A DNA stretch of 31,682 nucleotides from contig CAZBMD010000012.1 in NCBI GenBank assembly GCA_964493325.1, positions 1-31,682 of the forward strand, read 5' to 3'. Below, piece after piece: positions 22,710-30,723 of this stretch; position 1 is the first letter of the stretch; the number at the start of each line of letters is the position of its first letter. A program made the position numbers and the translations under genes. The notes beneath the pieces were generated by a model. It had not been told where the DNA came from. It saw only the letters and a list, made by a program, of their open reading frames with translations, and did no database searches. This DNA comes from CAZBMD01 sp964493325 (GTDB taxonomy: Bacteria > Babelota > Babeliae > Babelales > RVW-14).

Positions 22710-24800
22710 TTAGAATCTGAATTCAAATCCAACGTTGATGTGATATGCGGTATCATCGCTCAACTTAAACATTGTTGGATCGGTAATGTCGTTACGTTGG
22801 TCAGCAACAATATTGTCAGCAATACGGTTGATATACTGTCCGCTAAGCGAAATGCCTTTTACATCAGTAAAGTAGCCACCAGGAATGAACATTGCAAGAT
22901 TTGCAAAAATGGCCAAATCTTTTATCAATGTGCAACGTGACAATATGTTCATTTCGGTACCCATGAAGTGACGAGCACGTTCATCGGTTGTTGCTGGAGG
23001 CTGTGCGTTTGCATTAAACTTGTTGGTTCCATGCGCTTTCCAGAAGAACATAACGTTTGGATTGATGCTCAAGTCTTTGCCTTTAAAAAACTTAGGCGTC
23101 CAGTTTGCCCCAAAGCCAGCGTGTTGTAGGTCACTGAAGCTCATGTCAGTATCAGCTGCAAGACCGCCACCATCAGGCAAGCTTACTGGACGAAGGAGCA
23201 AGCGTTCATCAAGCAAGAGAACACTGCGTACGCGTTTTCCGCTGTAAAGTTCGTGTAGACCAATAAAGCCTCTGTAGGTTTTGTTGGTTTCGTTATTAAG
23301 ATCATGAGGAGCTTGATCGCCTGATGCGTAGCCGTAAGCAACTGCAACTTTTAAATCGTAATTTTTGAAGTTGTAAGCTGCATCAACAACACCCATCCAA
23401 CCCCCAAAGTGGTTTTGGTAGAAAGGTCTAAAGCGGTCTGAAGCGTTTGTATAGGTGCCATCGGTAGCGCCATTTGTTTGATATGCAGGATTTGTTATAA
23501 ACGCTTTGCTCATACTGGTTATTTTAGCGGGTATAGGGCCTGCCTGAGAAACCTTGCTGTACTGCTCAATAATTTGACCTGTTCCATCATTCGCAAGAAC
23601 TGCTTGATTACGATCAATAGCGTAGAGTGTTTCTTTGCCATAGTTGATTGCAACTTCTCCGCCGTATTCAAAGTTCTTGTATGCGTACTCAACGGCTACA
23701 CCAAGTGAGCCAAGTTGTGTTCTTGAGTCTGGTGCAATTTCAACAACCTGATCAGATGCTTCGTTATAAAAAATGTACGGTTCAACTTCAAGTTTGCCAT
23801 AGCGGTTGCTGACTGGAAGTGGTGTAATTTTTAAACGAGCTGCAATAAGTTCATCATCTTTGTTAACACCACGCCATGGGGTTCCGCTGCGGCCAACCCA
23901 GTGACGTTTGTCTTCATTGATAGTGTCTGAAAGGCTCTTATTACGTTCTTCAAATTTTGCGTAATAAAGGTCGTAGGTCAACATGTCCTTGATCAACGTT
24001 CCGGTTAAATTAATACCAGGAGCACCTTTATCTTCACTGTAATTGTAAAGACCAATCAGTTCCTTGTTCAAGCCGTAGCACGAACCAAGCGCAATGCCGC
24101 GACCAAGTTCAAATGGGAACCAGCCAAGCTTGAGCATATGAATGTTTTCGCTATGGATATTAAGCGCTGCATTCAAGCTAAATTGGAGCCATGCTTCCTT
24201 GATGTAGATCAAGGGTTTGCCGGTTGAGTGGCTGTGTGCCCCAAATATGGTATTCGCAAGACGGACTGATGATGGACCAACTGGGCCAGACTCTTTGTCT
24301 GCAAAGCTTGCTGCCTTACCCCAAATACTTTTGTTTCGTAGATTGGTATACAGTTGAATTGCATCATGTCCGTATTTTTCTTTTCCGTATTTAAGATCTA
24401 CGAGCAAGTCCAATGTATGTTTAAAATATTCGTTTTCATCAGGAATGTTAGTATTCAAGAGATACATGTTATCTTGATAAAAATGCTCGATTTTTGTCTT
24501 AGCGCCAATGGTGAGAACTGCGTCACCCCGTTTGATTGAAAACGGAGCCTTGGTTCCAGCGCTTGCGGGAAGCTTTTTTGCTTCTTGGGTGGTTGCGGTG
24601 GATTTTGGTTTGTTGAATGATTTCTTTGAAGATGTATTGTTATGGGCAAGAAGAATTTTTTCTGAGCCAACAACTTCATCAAATTGTTCTAATTCAACGA
24701 TGCGTGCGAGGTCTTTGTCAATATTGCCTGCGTATGTCAACGACTGACAAAGCATTAAAATTCCTGCAGCTAAAACCAGTGATGTATTTCTGGGAAGCAT
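22710..24800 (-). CDS. Outer-membrane beta-barrel protein (porin / alginate-export-like)
   Basis: The 696-aa protein has a signal peptide (MLPRNTSLVLAAGILMLC..., cleavage near YAG at 25) and a linker rich in Ser, Lys and Thr (50-90). A long series of alternating amphipathic strands follows (for example LDLLVDLKYG, KLEVEPYIFYNEAS, VAVEYAYKNFEYGGEVAINYG, DLKVAVAYGYASGD). It ends ...HINVGFEFRF, and the final Phe is the usual BAM-recognition residue. The overall look is that of a large porin or AlgE-type barrel; the cargo is unknown. ATG 24800 has GAAAGGA about six bases upstream, while the frame to 24836 lacks a site. It implies a didermic envelope. Confidence 0.8.
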   Translation of the reverse strand: MLPRNTSLVLAAGILMLCQSLTYAGNIDKDLARIVELEQFDEVVGSEKILLAHNNTSSKKSFNKPKSTATTQEAKKLPASAGTKAPFSIKRGDAVLTIGAKTKIEHFYQDNMYLLNTNIPDENEYFKHTLDLLVDLKYGKEKYGHDAIQLYTNLRNKSIWGKAASFADKESGPVGPSSVRLANTIFGAHSHSTGKPLIYIKEAWLQFSLNAALNIHSENIHMLKLGWFPFELGRGIALGSCYGLNKELIGLYNYSEDKGAPGINLTGTLIKDMLTYDLYYAKFEERNKSLSDTINEDKRHWVGRSGTPWRGVNKDDELIAARLKITPLPVSNRYGKLEVEPYIFYNEASDQVVEIAPDSRTQLGSLGVAVEYAYKNFEYGGEVAINYGKETLYAIDRNQAVLANDGTGQIIEQYSKVSQAGPIPAKITSMSKAFITNPAYQTNGATDGTYTNASDRFRPFYQNHFGGWMGVVDAAYNFKNYDLKVAVAYGYASGDQAPHDLNNETNKTYRGFIGLHELYSGKRVRSVLLLDERLLLRPVSLPDGGGLAADTDMSFSDLQHAGFGANWTPKFFKGKDLSINPNVMFFWKAHGTNKFNANAQPPATTDERARHFMGTEMNILSRCTLIKDLAIFANLAMFIPGGYFTDVKGISLSGQYINRIADNIVADQRNDITDPTMFKLSDDTAYHINVGFEFRF

Positions 24801-24852
24801 TAAATTCCTTTCAGGATAATAATCGTAATGAGTCATACAATAACGGAAAGTA

Positions 24853-24881
24853 ATGATCTCGCTTATTTAGTTTTTTGTCAA
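24853..24881 (-). promoter_or_regulatory. Candidate promoter of the outer-membrane barrel gene
   Basis: On the minus strand a perfect TTGACA (24881-24876) overlaps the murC stop codon, with GATCAT (24858-24853) 17 bases on. The -10 match is only partial. Confidence 0.4.
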
Positions 24882-26308
24882 ATTGTTTTTGGCTCTCTGG
24901 AAAGAAGTCGTTCGCCCACTTGGTTGACCTTTCCGGCCCCTATGGTGAGCAACAGGTCGCCATCATGTAGGTCTTGCTCAACAAGTGAGGTTATTTTGTC
25001 GTAGCTGTCTACGTAATGGATATCAAGGTTGGGATGTAGCTTTTTGATAGCTGCAACCAGACGCTCGCTGGAAATGCCATTGATGGGAGCTTCAGATGCT
25101 GCATAAATGTCGGTGATGTATATCTTATTCAGCGTGTAGGGAGCTTGCTGGTCTGCAAAAATATTGACAAAATCATCCCATAGTTTTGCTGTCCTAGAAA
25201 AGCGATGAGGTTGAAAGACGACGTGTAGATTTCTGCTTTTGCGTCGTTGAGCAACCATAAAGGTGTGTCGAATTTCGGTTGGATGGTGGCCATAATCGTC
25301 AAAAATTTCGGCACCATTAAAAACCCCCTTCAATTCAAAGCGACGCTCAACTCCTTTGAAATTGCTTAAGGCTTGAGCAATGGTAGCAAATGGAACGTCA
25401 AACTCGCGCGTCAAAGCAATGGCGGCAAGCGCATTTTGGATATTATGAATGCCTGGAATATTCAAAACTACTCTGCCAAGAAGCTCCCGCTTTTTGAGCG
25501 TACTTCCCGGCATGAGTGTGTGGTTGTAAACATCAAAAATAGATTGCGCCTTATTAAGTTGCATAATAACACCCTGAATATCTGCATCATCTTGTATGCC
25601 ATATTTGGTAACACTAATGTGATGAAGCGGAAGAATGGCACGTATATTTGGATCATCGCTGCACAAAAAAGCTTTGCCATAAAAAGGGAGGCGAGCCAAA
25701 AAATCGCGGAATGTTTGCTTGATGTCTTCGATGTCTTTGTACACGTCAAGATGTTCGGCATCGATGTTGGTGACAACCGCCATGGATGGGTTGAGGTATA
25801 GCAGAGACCGGTCGCTTTCGTCAGCTTCGGCAATTAAAATATTGCTATCGCCCAAATGAGCGTGTGTGGCAATATTTTTCAAGATGCCGCCGATAATGAC
25901 GGTTGGATTTTTTTCAGCTTCAATCAAAATATGAGAAATAAGTGAGGTTGTGGTGGTTTTGCCATGTGCTCCAGATACAGCGATGCTATACTTTGTCCGC
26001 ATGAGCTCTGCAAGCATGATTGCTCGAGGAATGACAGGGATCCCTTTGGCAACAGCGGCAACAATTTCTGGATTGTCTTTTTTAATTGCTGACGAATAGA
26101 CAAGTACGTCAGCGTCATGAACGTGATCTATGTCGTGACCTTGCGAAATGGTACATCCAATTTCACTCAGGTGGTCGATGGTTTTTCCATATTTGGATTC
26201 GTCGCAGCCGGTAACGATATATCCTTGTAGGCGCAGAATTTGCGCAATACCACTCATGCCAATCCCGCCGATGCCCATAAAGTGGAGGTGCTCTCTTTTT
26301 TTATACAT
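24878..26308 (-). CDS. murC: UDP-N-acetylmuramate--L-alanine ligase
   Basis: The 476-aa cytoplasmic enzyme adds L-Ala to UDP-MurNAc, the first amino acid of the peptidoglycan stem. The Rossmann start MGIGGIGMSGIAQIL (11-25), the ATP loop VSGAHGKTTTTSL (111-123), EADESDRSLL, TNIDAEHLDVY, FKGVERRFELKG and DDYGHHPTEI are all MurC signatures. The length is normal. The gene follows the aminotransferase by 11 bases on the same strand, so the two are probably one operon. The ribosome site is weak. It is separated from mraY, so the dcw cluster is broken up. Confidence 0.96.
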   Translation of the reverse strand: MYKKREHLHFMGIGGIGMSGIAQILRLQGYIVTGCDESKYGKTIDHLSEIGCTISQGHDIDHVHDADVLVYSSAIKKDNPEIVAAVAKGIPVIPRAIMLAELMRTKYSIAVSGAHGKTTTTSLISHILIEAEKNPTVIIGGILKNIATHAHLGDSNILIAEADESDRSLLYLNPSMAVVTNIDAEHLDVYKDIEDIKQTFRDFLARLPFYGKAFLCSDDPNIRAILPLHHISVTKYGIQDDADIQGVIMQLNKAQSIFDVYNHTLMPGSTLKKRELLGRVVLNIPGIHNIQNALAAIALTREFDVPFATIAQALSNFKGVERRFELKGVFNGAEIFDDYGHHPTEIRHTFMVAQRRKSRNLHVVFQPHRFSRTAKLWDDFVNIFADQQAPYTLNKIYITDIYAASEAPINGISSERLVAAIKKLHPNLDIHYVDSYDKITSLVEQDLHDGDLLLTIGAGKVNQVGERLLSREPKTI

Positions 26309-26319
26309 GTCTTAAAATC

Positions 26320-27468
26320 CTAACCAAAAAAATTGAGTATGCGATCAAGGCCCTCTTCCAAGACCAGCGTATCTCGAGCAAAACACAATCGCATAAACGG
26401 AGCTCCCGTTGAACCAAATGCAATGCCTGGAACCATGGACGTTTTTGCATTATGCAAGATGCTCATGACAAGGTCGGTAGCTTCGGGTTGTGTTGTTTTG
26501 AGAAAAGCAAAAAAGCCTCCGGCAGGTTTTTCCATGCTAAATATGCCTTGGCTAACCAGTGGCGCAAATTTTTGCAAGGTGCGGTCGCGGTTAGTTTTAA
26601 CAATTTCATGAAAATGTTGAACAACTTCTGGATGCTTGAGAGCGTAAATTGCTGCGTGTTGTGCAGTGTTGTTCAAGCAATTAAGAAGCGCGTCCTGCAT
26701 GCCTGCAAGTGCTTTGATGATGTGTTTTGGTACCAACAGGTAACCAATGCGCCAGCCGCTCATCGCCATGTTTTTGGAAAATGAGTTTGCACTAATGACC
26801 CATGGTGATTGCAAAACAAGCGGTGCTATTTTTGGTAAGCTGCCTTCAAAAACAAAATCTTTGTAGGCTTCGTCAATAACCAAATAGATTCCTTTTTCTT
26901 CACACCAACGTATCAGTTCCAAAATAGTTTCTTCTGGAACAATGATACCCAGGGGATTCCACGGGTTTGAAAAAACAATCATTTTAGTTTTGGAAGTTGT
27001 TGCTGATTTTATTTTTTCAACATTCAGTTCCCACATTTGGCCATTACTGATGTCATCTTTGAGCATCGAGATGTGAACAGCCTTGGCGCGTGCAAGCTGA
27101 GCAAGCCCTTCGTACGCAGGGTATGCAGGCTCAGGAATGATAACTTCGTCACCATGTTCAAGCAGGGTTAAAAATAGAAGCGAAAGTCCACCAATGCAGC
27201 CGTGCGTAGGCACAATGTGCGCGAGATCCATGGTGATGTTGTATTGCTGAGAAATAGTCTGGGCAAGCGTCTGCCTTAAATCCATCAGGCCCCAGCAGCT
27301 GCCGTAGTAGTCTGTTTTGTCGGTATTTAAAAGTTCTTTAAGATAATTTTTAATTTCTTGGGGAACGCCTCCAACTCGGATGGCGCCTTGCGAAAGAGAG
27401 ATATATTCGCTGCTGCTTTTAGCAATTTCTTCAATTTTTTTGATTCCTGACAATGGAATTTCAAGCAT
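26320..27468 (-). CDS. PLP-dependent aminotransferase, class I/II (aspartate aminotransferase fold)
   Basis: The 382-aa protein has the fold type I features. GCIGGLSLLF lies in the cofactor-phosphate region, and VFSNPWNPLG (165-174) corresponds to the NPxNPTG motif. IDEAYKDF has Asp199, SFSKNMAMSGWRIGYLL has the Schiff-base Lys232, and a late FMRLCFA has the substrate-carboxylate Arg. The donor and acceptor amino acids cannot be deduced. Being 11 bases upstream of murC, it might supply an amino acid for wall synthesis, but this is only context. GGAGGGG lies six bases before the ATG. The 121-bp upstream spacer holds an 8-bp inverted repeat, GTGAGTTT/AAACTCAC (27522-27529, 27577-27584). Confidence 0.92.
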   Translation of the reverse strand: MLEIPLSGIKKIEEIAKSSSEYISLSQGAIRVGGVPQEIKNYLKELLNTDKTDYYGSCWGLMDLRQTLAQTISQQYNITMDLAHIVPTHGCIGGLSLLFLTLLEHGDEVIIPEPAYPAYEGLAQLARAKAVHISMLKDDISNGQMWELNVEKIKSATTSKTKMIVFSNPWNPLGIIVPEETILELIRWCEEKGIYLVIDEAYKDFVFEGSLPKIAPLVLQSPWVISANSFSKNMAMSGWRIGYLLVPKHIIKALAGMQDALLNCLNNTAQHAAIYALKHPEVVQHFHEIVKTNRDRTLQKFAPLVSQGIFSMEKPAGGFFAFLKTTQPEATDLVMSILHNAKTSMVPGIAFGSTGAPFMRLCFARDTLVLEEGLDRILNFFG

Positions 27469-27589
27469 GCCGTTCCCCTCCGAATTAGAGTGATAAAAAG
27501 TAAAAAAAGTTTTCCACTGAAGTGAGTTTATTTATAGACCATTTTTACTTATTTGACTATCGAAAAATGCTATCTAAAACTCACGATTT

Positions 27590-28114
27590 CTAGGTGCTGA
27601 TGACGGAACTAAAAACAACCACAATTTCTTTGTGGGTGAAATAGAAAAATGCAATAGTTCCAGCGATAATCAACATTAGTCGGATGATTTCGTGTAGGAT
27701 GATGTGACTGCGCTTGCCTGCAATGAATCGATAGAATGTCCCCAAAAAAGCTGCAGCAAAAGTGCCCCAGCAGGGAATGGGTTTTTGAATGATATGATAA
27801 AGAATTTGTGTTGGTATGGTTGCCTGATAAGCAAGTGGTGTGAAAATGTATGAAAGAATATTAAGAAGCGCCATAAAGCTCCACACATAAGGCTCGGTAG
27901 AAACTTTAATGCCAAAAAAAAACTGTAGAGGGATGTTGATAAGTGCGTTGCCGTGTGCACCGGGTAGACAGAGTACATACAGTGACCACATCAACAACAT
28001 GGCGTGAAGGCCGATACAAAAACCGTGCAGTAGAATAAGATATCCAAGAAGAAAGACAAACGAAGCAAATGGTATGAGAAATCTTATGAATAGAAGCGTA
28101 TTTTTTTTGACCAT
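27590..28114 (-). CDS. Small polytopic membrane protein, unknown
   Basis: The 174-aa protein is not recognised. Four or five hydrophobic segments are seen (about 8-30, 34-52, 78-100, 115-130 and 142-162), with short charged loops such as AGKRSHIILHEIIR. The ribosome site is weak (GAAAG). It begins 28 bases after tRNA-Ala on the same strand, with no terminator hairpin visible between, so tRNA and message may share a transcript. Confidence 0.6.
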   Translation of the reverse strand: MVKKNTLLFIRFLIPFASFVFLLGYLILLHGFCIGLHAMLLMWSLYVLCLPGAHGNALINIPLQFFFGIKVSTEPYVWSFMALLNILSYIFTPLAYQATIPTQILYHIIQKPIPCWGTFAAAFLGTFYRFIAGKRSHIILHEIIRLMLIIAGTIAFFYFTHKEIVVVFSSVIST

Positions 28115-28144
28115 CTTCTACTTTCACGTAATGAAGCGGCTTGG

Positions 28145-28217
28145 TGGAGCTAACCGGGGTCGAACCGGTGACCTCATGAATGCCATCCATGCGCTCTACC
28201 AACTGAGCTATAGCCCC
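28145..28217 (-). tRNA. tRNA-Ala (GGC), CCA encoded
   Basis: On the minus strand GGGGCTA pairs with TAGCTCC (one G-T). The D-arm is TAGCTCAGTTGGTAGAGC, the anticodon loop ATGGCAT gives GGC, and the T-loop is TTCGACC. Discriminator A is followed by encoded CCA (28144-28142). Length is 73 nt without CCA. It decodes GCC/GCU. Confidence 0.95.
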
Positions 28218-28413
28218 ATTATTACTTTGATAATTCTATGAAAACTTGAATAAATTGGCAAGAAATAGTTTTGTTCTTCTTGGGGCTTTTGGGAGAGCGT
28301 TATTGAGCGCGGTTGTGTATTGATCTTATAACGAAATATGTTTAAAGTTTTACATGAAAAAACAAAATTAATTTGTTTTAGTGGTTTAATAATTAACATA
28401 AGGGAGATGCTGG

Positions 28414-29448
28414 ATGAAGCAACATTTTTTACAAGCGTTTATTTTCAAATTTGTTTTATCGTTTTTGTTCATATCAAATGTATCAGCGCTTAAAACGATA
28501 ACTAAGGTGTGTGATTTAAAACAAGGAGACTTTATTCATAGCGTTGCTGCATTTAAAACAGCTGATGGTAAAACGATATTTATGGCTGGGTTGCGTGAAC
28601 GTTTAGTAAAAATATGGAATAGTGACGGTGTTTGTTTTCAAACATTGAAAGATTTCCCGGATATGGCTTTGCGGCGATTGGACTCTAATAGATCGGTTCG
28701 CGGGGTTGCTGCTTTTACAAGAACTAATGGTAAAACACTGTTTATGACCGCGTCTTATAATGCTGCTGCAAAAATATGGAATTATGATGATGAGAGTTCG
28801 CCAATAGAAGACTATTCGACAGTATTGGACAAGGGTAGCAAGGTTTACTCGATTGCTGCAGTTACAACAGGTGATGGTGAAACACTTTTCATAACTGGGT
28901 CTGCTGATAAGACAGCAAAAATATGGGATAGTGCAGGTAATTGTTTGAGAATCTTGTGCCATGACGGGGATGTTTTTTCCGTCGCTGCAGTTACGACAGT
29001 TGATGGTGAAACACTTTTCATAACGGGGTCTGAGGATAAGACAGCAAAGATATGGAACAGGGCTGGTGATTGTTTGGCAAACTTGCGTCATGATGACTGG
29101 GTTTTTTCCGTCGCTGCAGTTACGACAGCTGATGGAAAAACACTTTTCATAACGGGGTCTAAGGATAATACAGCAAAAATATGGAATAGTGTTGGTGATT
29201 GTTTGGCAACATTGCACCATAATGACTGGGTTTGTTCCGTTGCTGCAGTTACAACAGGTGATGGTGAAACACTTTTCATAACGGGGTCTGAGGATAGGAC
29301 AGCAAAAATATGGAACACCGATGGCGTTTGTTTGGCAACATTACCCAATGAAGGATGTTCTGCCATTGCTGCGGTTACAACTGCTGATGGAAAAGCATTA
29401 TTCATAACGACGACTGGTGTTGACGTCACGGTTTGGTCGTGCGAATAA
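28414..29448 (+). CDS. Secreted seven-blade WD40 propeller protein
   Basis: The 344-aa protein has a signal peptide (hydrophobic 8-25, ending VSA) followed by seven WD40 blades of about 40 residues. They begin with SVAAFKTADGKTIF, GVAAF, SIAAV, SVAAV (three times) and AIAAV. The strongest blades read GETLFITGSxDKTAKIWN, the WD40 GS-D-T-K-IW pattern. Blades 3-6 are nearly identical even as DNA; blades 1, 2 and 7 have diverged. WD40 propellers are protein-binding platforms, and with a signal peptide this one is likely surface, periplasmic or host-directed. AGGGAG lies seven bases before the ATG. It is the first of a tandem family. Confidence 0.88.
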   Translation: MKQHFLQAFIFKFVLSFLFISNVSALKTITKVCDLKQGDFIHSVAAFKTADGKTIFMAGLRERLVKIWNSDGVCFQTLKDFPDMALRRLDSNRSVRGVAAFTRTNGKTLFMTASYNAAAKIWNYDDESSPIEDYSTVLDKGSKVYSIAAVTTGDGETLFITGSADKTAKIWDSAGNCLRILCHDGDVFSVAAVTTVDGETLFITGSEDKTAKIWNRAGDCLANLRHDDWVFSVAAVTTADGKTLFITGSKDNTAKIWNSVGDCLATLHHNDWVCSVAAVTTGDGETLFITGSEDRTAKIWNTDGVCLATLPNEGCSAIAAVTTADGKALFITTTGVDVTVWSCE

Positions 29449-29530
29449 ATATGAAAGTTTAGATTTTGTGATGTGATTGCCTCGAAGTCTCAGAGCTTAT
29501 CCGAAAATTAATTTAAGTTAGAAAAGAAGT

Positions 29531-29588
29531 CATCGAGGTCTCCAAAATCCGCTATGATTTGGGTGTATAAAAAAGGAGAACCTCGATG
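29531..29588 (+). promoter_or_regulatory. Hairpin masking the ribosome site and start of the transposase remnant
   Basis: CATCGAGGT (29531-29539) pairs with ACCTCGATG (29580-29588), and the adjoining CTCC pairs with GGAG (29575-29578) across a one-base bulge. The right arm contains both the Shine-Dalgarno GGAG and the ATG at 29586. Such structures in IS elements block translation from read-through transcripts. Confidence 0.6.
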
Positions 29589-29985
29589 AAAAATATTTTA
29601 GCAGAAAAAATTTTGCCTGATGCTTAAGCTATTTTACAAACAGAAAAACAGTTATAGGGTATGCCAGACTTTGACGTAAAATGGCAAGTTTATGCGATAG
29701 ATTCGAGAAGACAAATCAAGAGTCTTTTTGAATCTATCGCGGCGAATATCTTGTAGCAAAGAGTGCTTTCAAAAATAGGTATGCGGTTGATACGTCGCGC
29801 TGTAAGCCTCCGCGTACAAAGCAAAGTGGCAAAAATTCAACAGATCGAGGCACGCTAGGTTTTCAAAAAGCTAGCTATTGATTCTCGAGGTGCACCACTT
29901 ATTATTCGACTGTATGCAGCAAATAAACACGATTCAAAACCGTTCATTGATATTCTTCAATCTCTTGTACTTGTTCAAAGAGTGC
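29586..29985 (+). pseudogene. IS5-family-like transposase remnant, frameshifted and truncated
   Basis: A short start MKNILAEKILPDA stops at once, and later frames hold recognisable pieces. SGKNSTDRGTLGFQK (about 29831-29875) matches the PNPTDRGKLGTK segment of IS5-type DDE transposases. In another frame IDSRGAPLIIRLYAANKHD (about 29879-29935) matches VDGRGxPL...ANRHDS. At least one frameshift and several stops separate them, and the C-terminal half with the final catalytic Glu is missing. The remnant runs straight into WD40 sequence, so the right end was lost by deletion. Confidence 0.7.
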
Positions 29986-29990
29986 AATTT

Positions 29991-30162
29991 CCAATTACTT
30001 ACTTTGCTCCATAATGCCGCGGTTAATTCTGTTGCTGTGTTTACAACTGCTGATGGAAAAACACTATTCATAACGGGGTCTGGCGATAAAACCATGGTTT
30101 GGTCGTACGAACACATATGGTCATTAAGATTTTGTCAGGCGATTGATCCGGAGCTCAGATAA
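29991..30162 (+). pseudogene. WD40 propeller gene, C-terminal fragment
   Basis: In frame it reads LLTLLHNAAVNSVAVFTTADGKTLFITGSGDKTMVWSYE (given here from position about 29994), which is the end of blade 6 and blade 7 of the neighbouring WD40 proteins. At the place where the first gene stops (GAATAA), this copy has GAACAC and reads on for 15 residues through the 3' module. The upstream part of the gene has been replaced by the IS5-like remnant. Confidence 0.75.
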
Positions 30163-30184
30163 AAAAAGATGTTAAAAGAAATCA
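30125..30184 (+). repeat. WD40 3' module, copy B
   Basis: TTAAGATTTTGTCAGGCGA...TCCGGAG..AGAT followed by AAAAAAAGATGTTAAAA is almost repeated at 30643-30700. A weaker version follows the first WD40 gene at 29459-29500. It marks the end of each propeller unit. Confidence 0.7.
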
Positions 30185-30253
30185 CAATACTTTTTTTTGC
30201 CAAGAGCCGCCTTGATCACAAAAATAAGGAGAGATTCATAACAGGGTAAGCTT

Positions 30254-30367
30254 TTAGTGGAAAGTTAATTTACTACCATTGTCAAATGTTAAGCTGATAA
30301 CAAACAGCTTCAAATTTTTGATTCGTTTAATCAGTGAGTCAATAATTCTCTCTGAGCCATTGTTTTT
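30254..30367 (-). pseudogene. Possible IS30-like DDE transposase remnant
   Basis: One minus-strand frame reads KNNGSERIIDSLIKRIKN and ends LTFDNGSKLTFH before a stop. The TFDNG block followed by a late His is like the second catalytic Asp region of IS30-type transposases (TFDNGxEFxxH), but only about 38 residues are present. Stops occur on both sides. Confidence 0.4.
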
Positions 30368-30642
30368 CATTGTAAATCATAATGGAATGCCATGTAATAA
30401 GCTCAGCCAATGTCCATATATTTTGTGATTGGCCATCGCTATTAAATATACCGTAAGTCTTGCTCATAAAGACTAACTTTTTCCGGCTGATGGATAGCTT
30501 TTGGTTGATCTTGTTAATATAGTAAATTTGTATTTTTTTACCACAAGTGGATATGTGTTTATATATAGATGTGTCTGGTTTTTACTTTCTAATCGAATAA
30601 TGTGATTTTTTATGTTAGATTAAGCTCGGGAAAATATAGACG

Positions 30643-30700
30643 TTAAAATTTTGTCAGGCGATCCGGAGATCTGATAAAAAAAGATGTTAAAAAAATATCA
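30643..30700 (+). repeat. WD40 3' module, copy C
   Basis: This is the same module as 30125-30184 with a 4-bp deletion, and it lies just upstream of the third WD40 gene. It implies that another propeller unit once ended here and has been erased by the transposon-like sequence before it. Confidence 0.7.
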
Positions 30701-30723
30701 ATAGGTAAAAAAGGCTGTGAAAT

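Larger units (their letters stand above)
29449..30723. other. Degenerate region between WD40 genes: IS remnants, WD40 fragment, repeated 3' modules
   Basis: No intact gene is present. In order there is a 3' module (29459-29500), an IS5-like transposase remnant (29586-29985), a WD40 C-terminal fragment (29991-30162) with its 3' module (30125-30184), and a possible IS30-like remnant on the minus strand (30254-30367). About 270 bp of AT-rich sequence with nothing recognisable follows, and then a third 3' module (30643-30700) just before the next WD40 gene. Confidence 0.7.

Noticed and set aside
27522..27584. 8-bp inverted repeat GTGAGTTT/AAACTCAC between the membrane-protein and aminotransferase genes
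   Set aside because: The arms are 47 bp apart with no clear promoter or T-run; they could easily arise by chance in AT-rich DNA. Mentioned only as context.
27906..28202. Minus-strand 98-codon frame that crosses tRNA-Ala
   Set aside because: Its first part is the translated tRNA, and the rest overlaps the membrane-protein gene in another frame.
28603..29220. Long minus-strand open frame (205 codons) opposite the first WD40 gene, and similar ones at 30841-31221, 30960-31289 and 31351-31617
   Set aside because: They are antisense shadows of a codon-periodic tandem repeat: an open frame in one blade is open in all. They are Cys-rich, repetitive, lack ribosome sites and oppose a clear WD40 coding frame.
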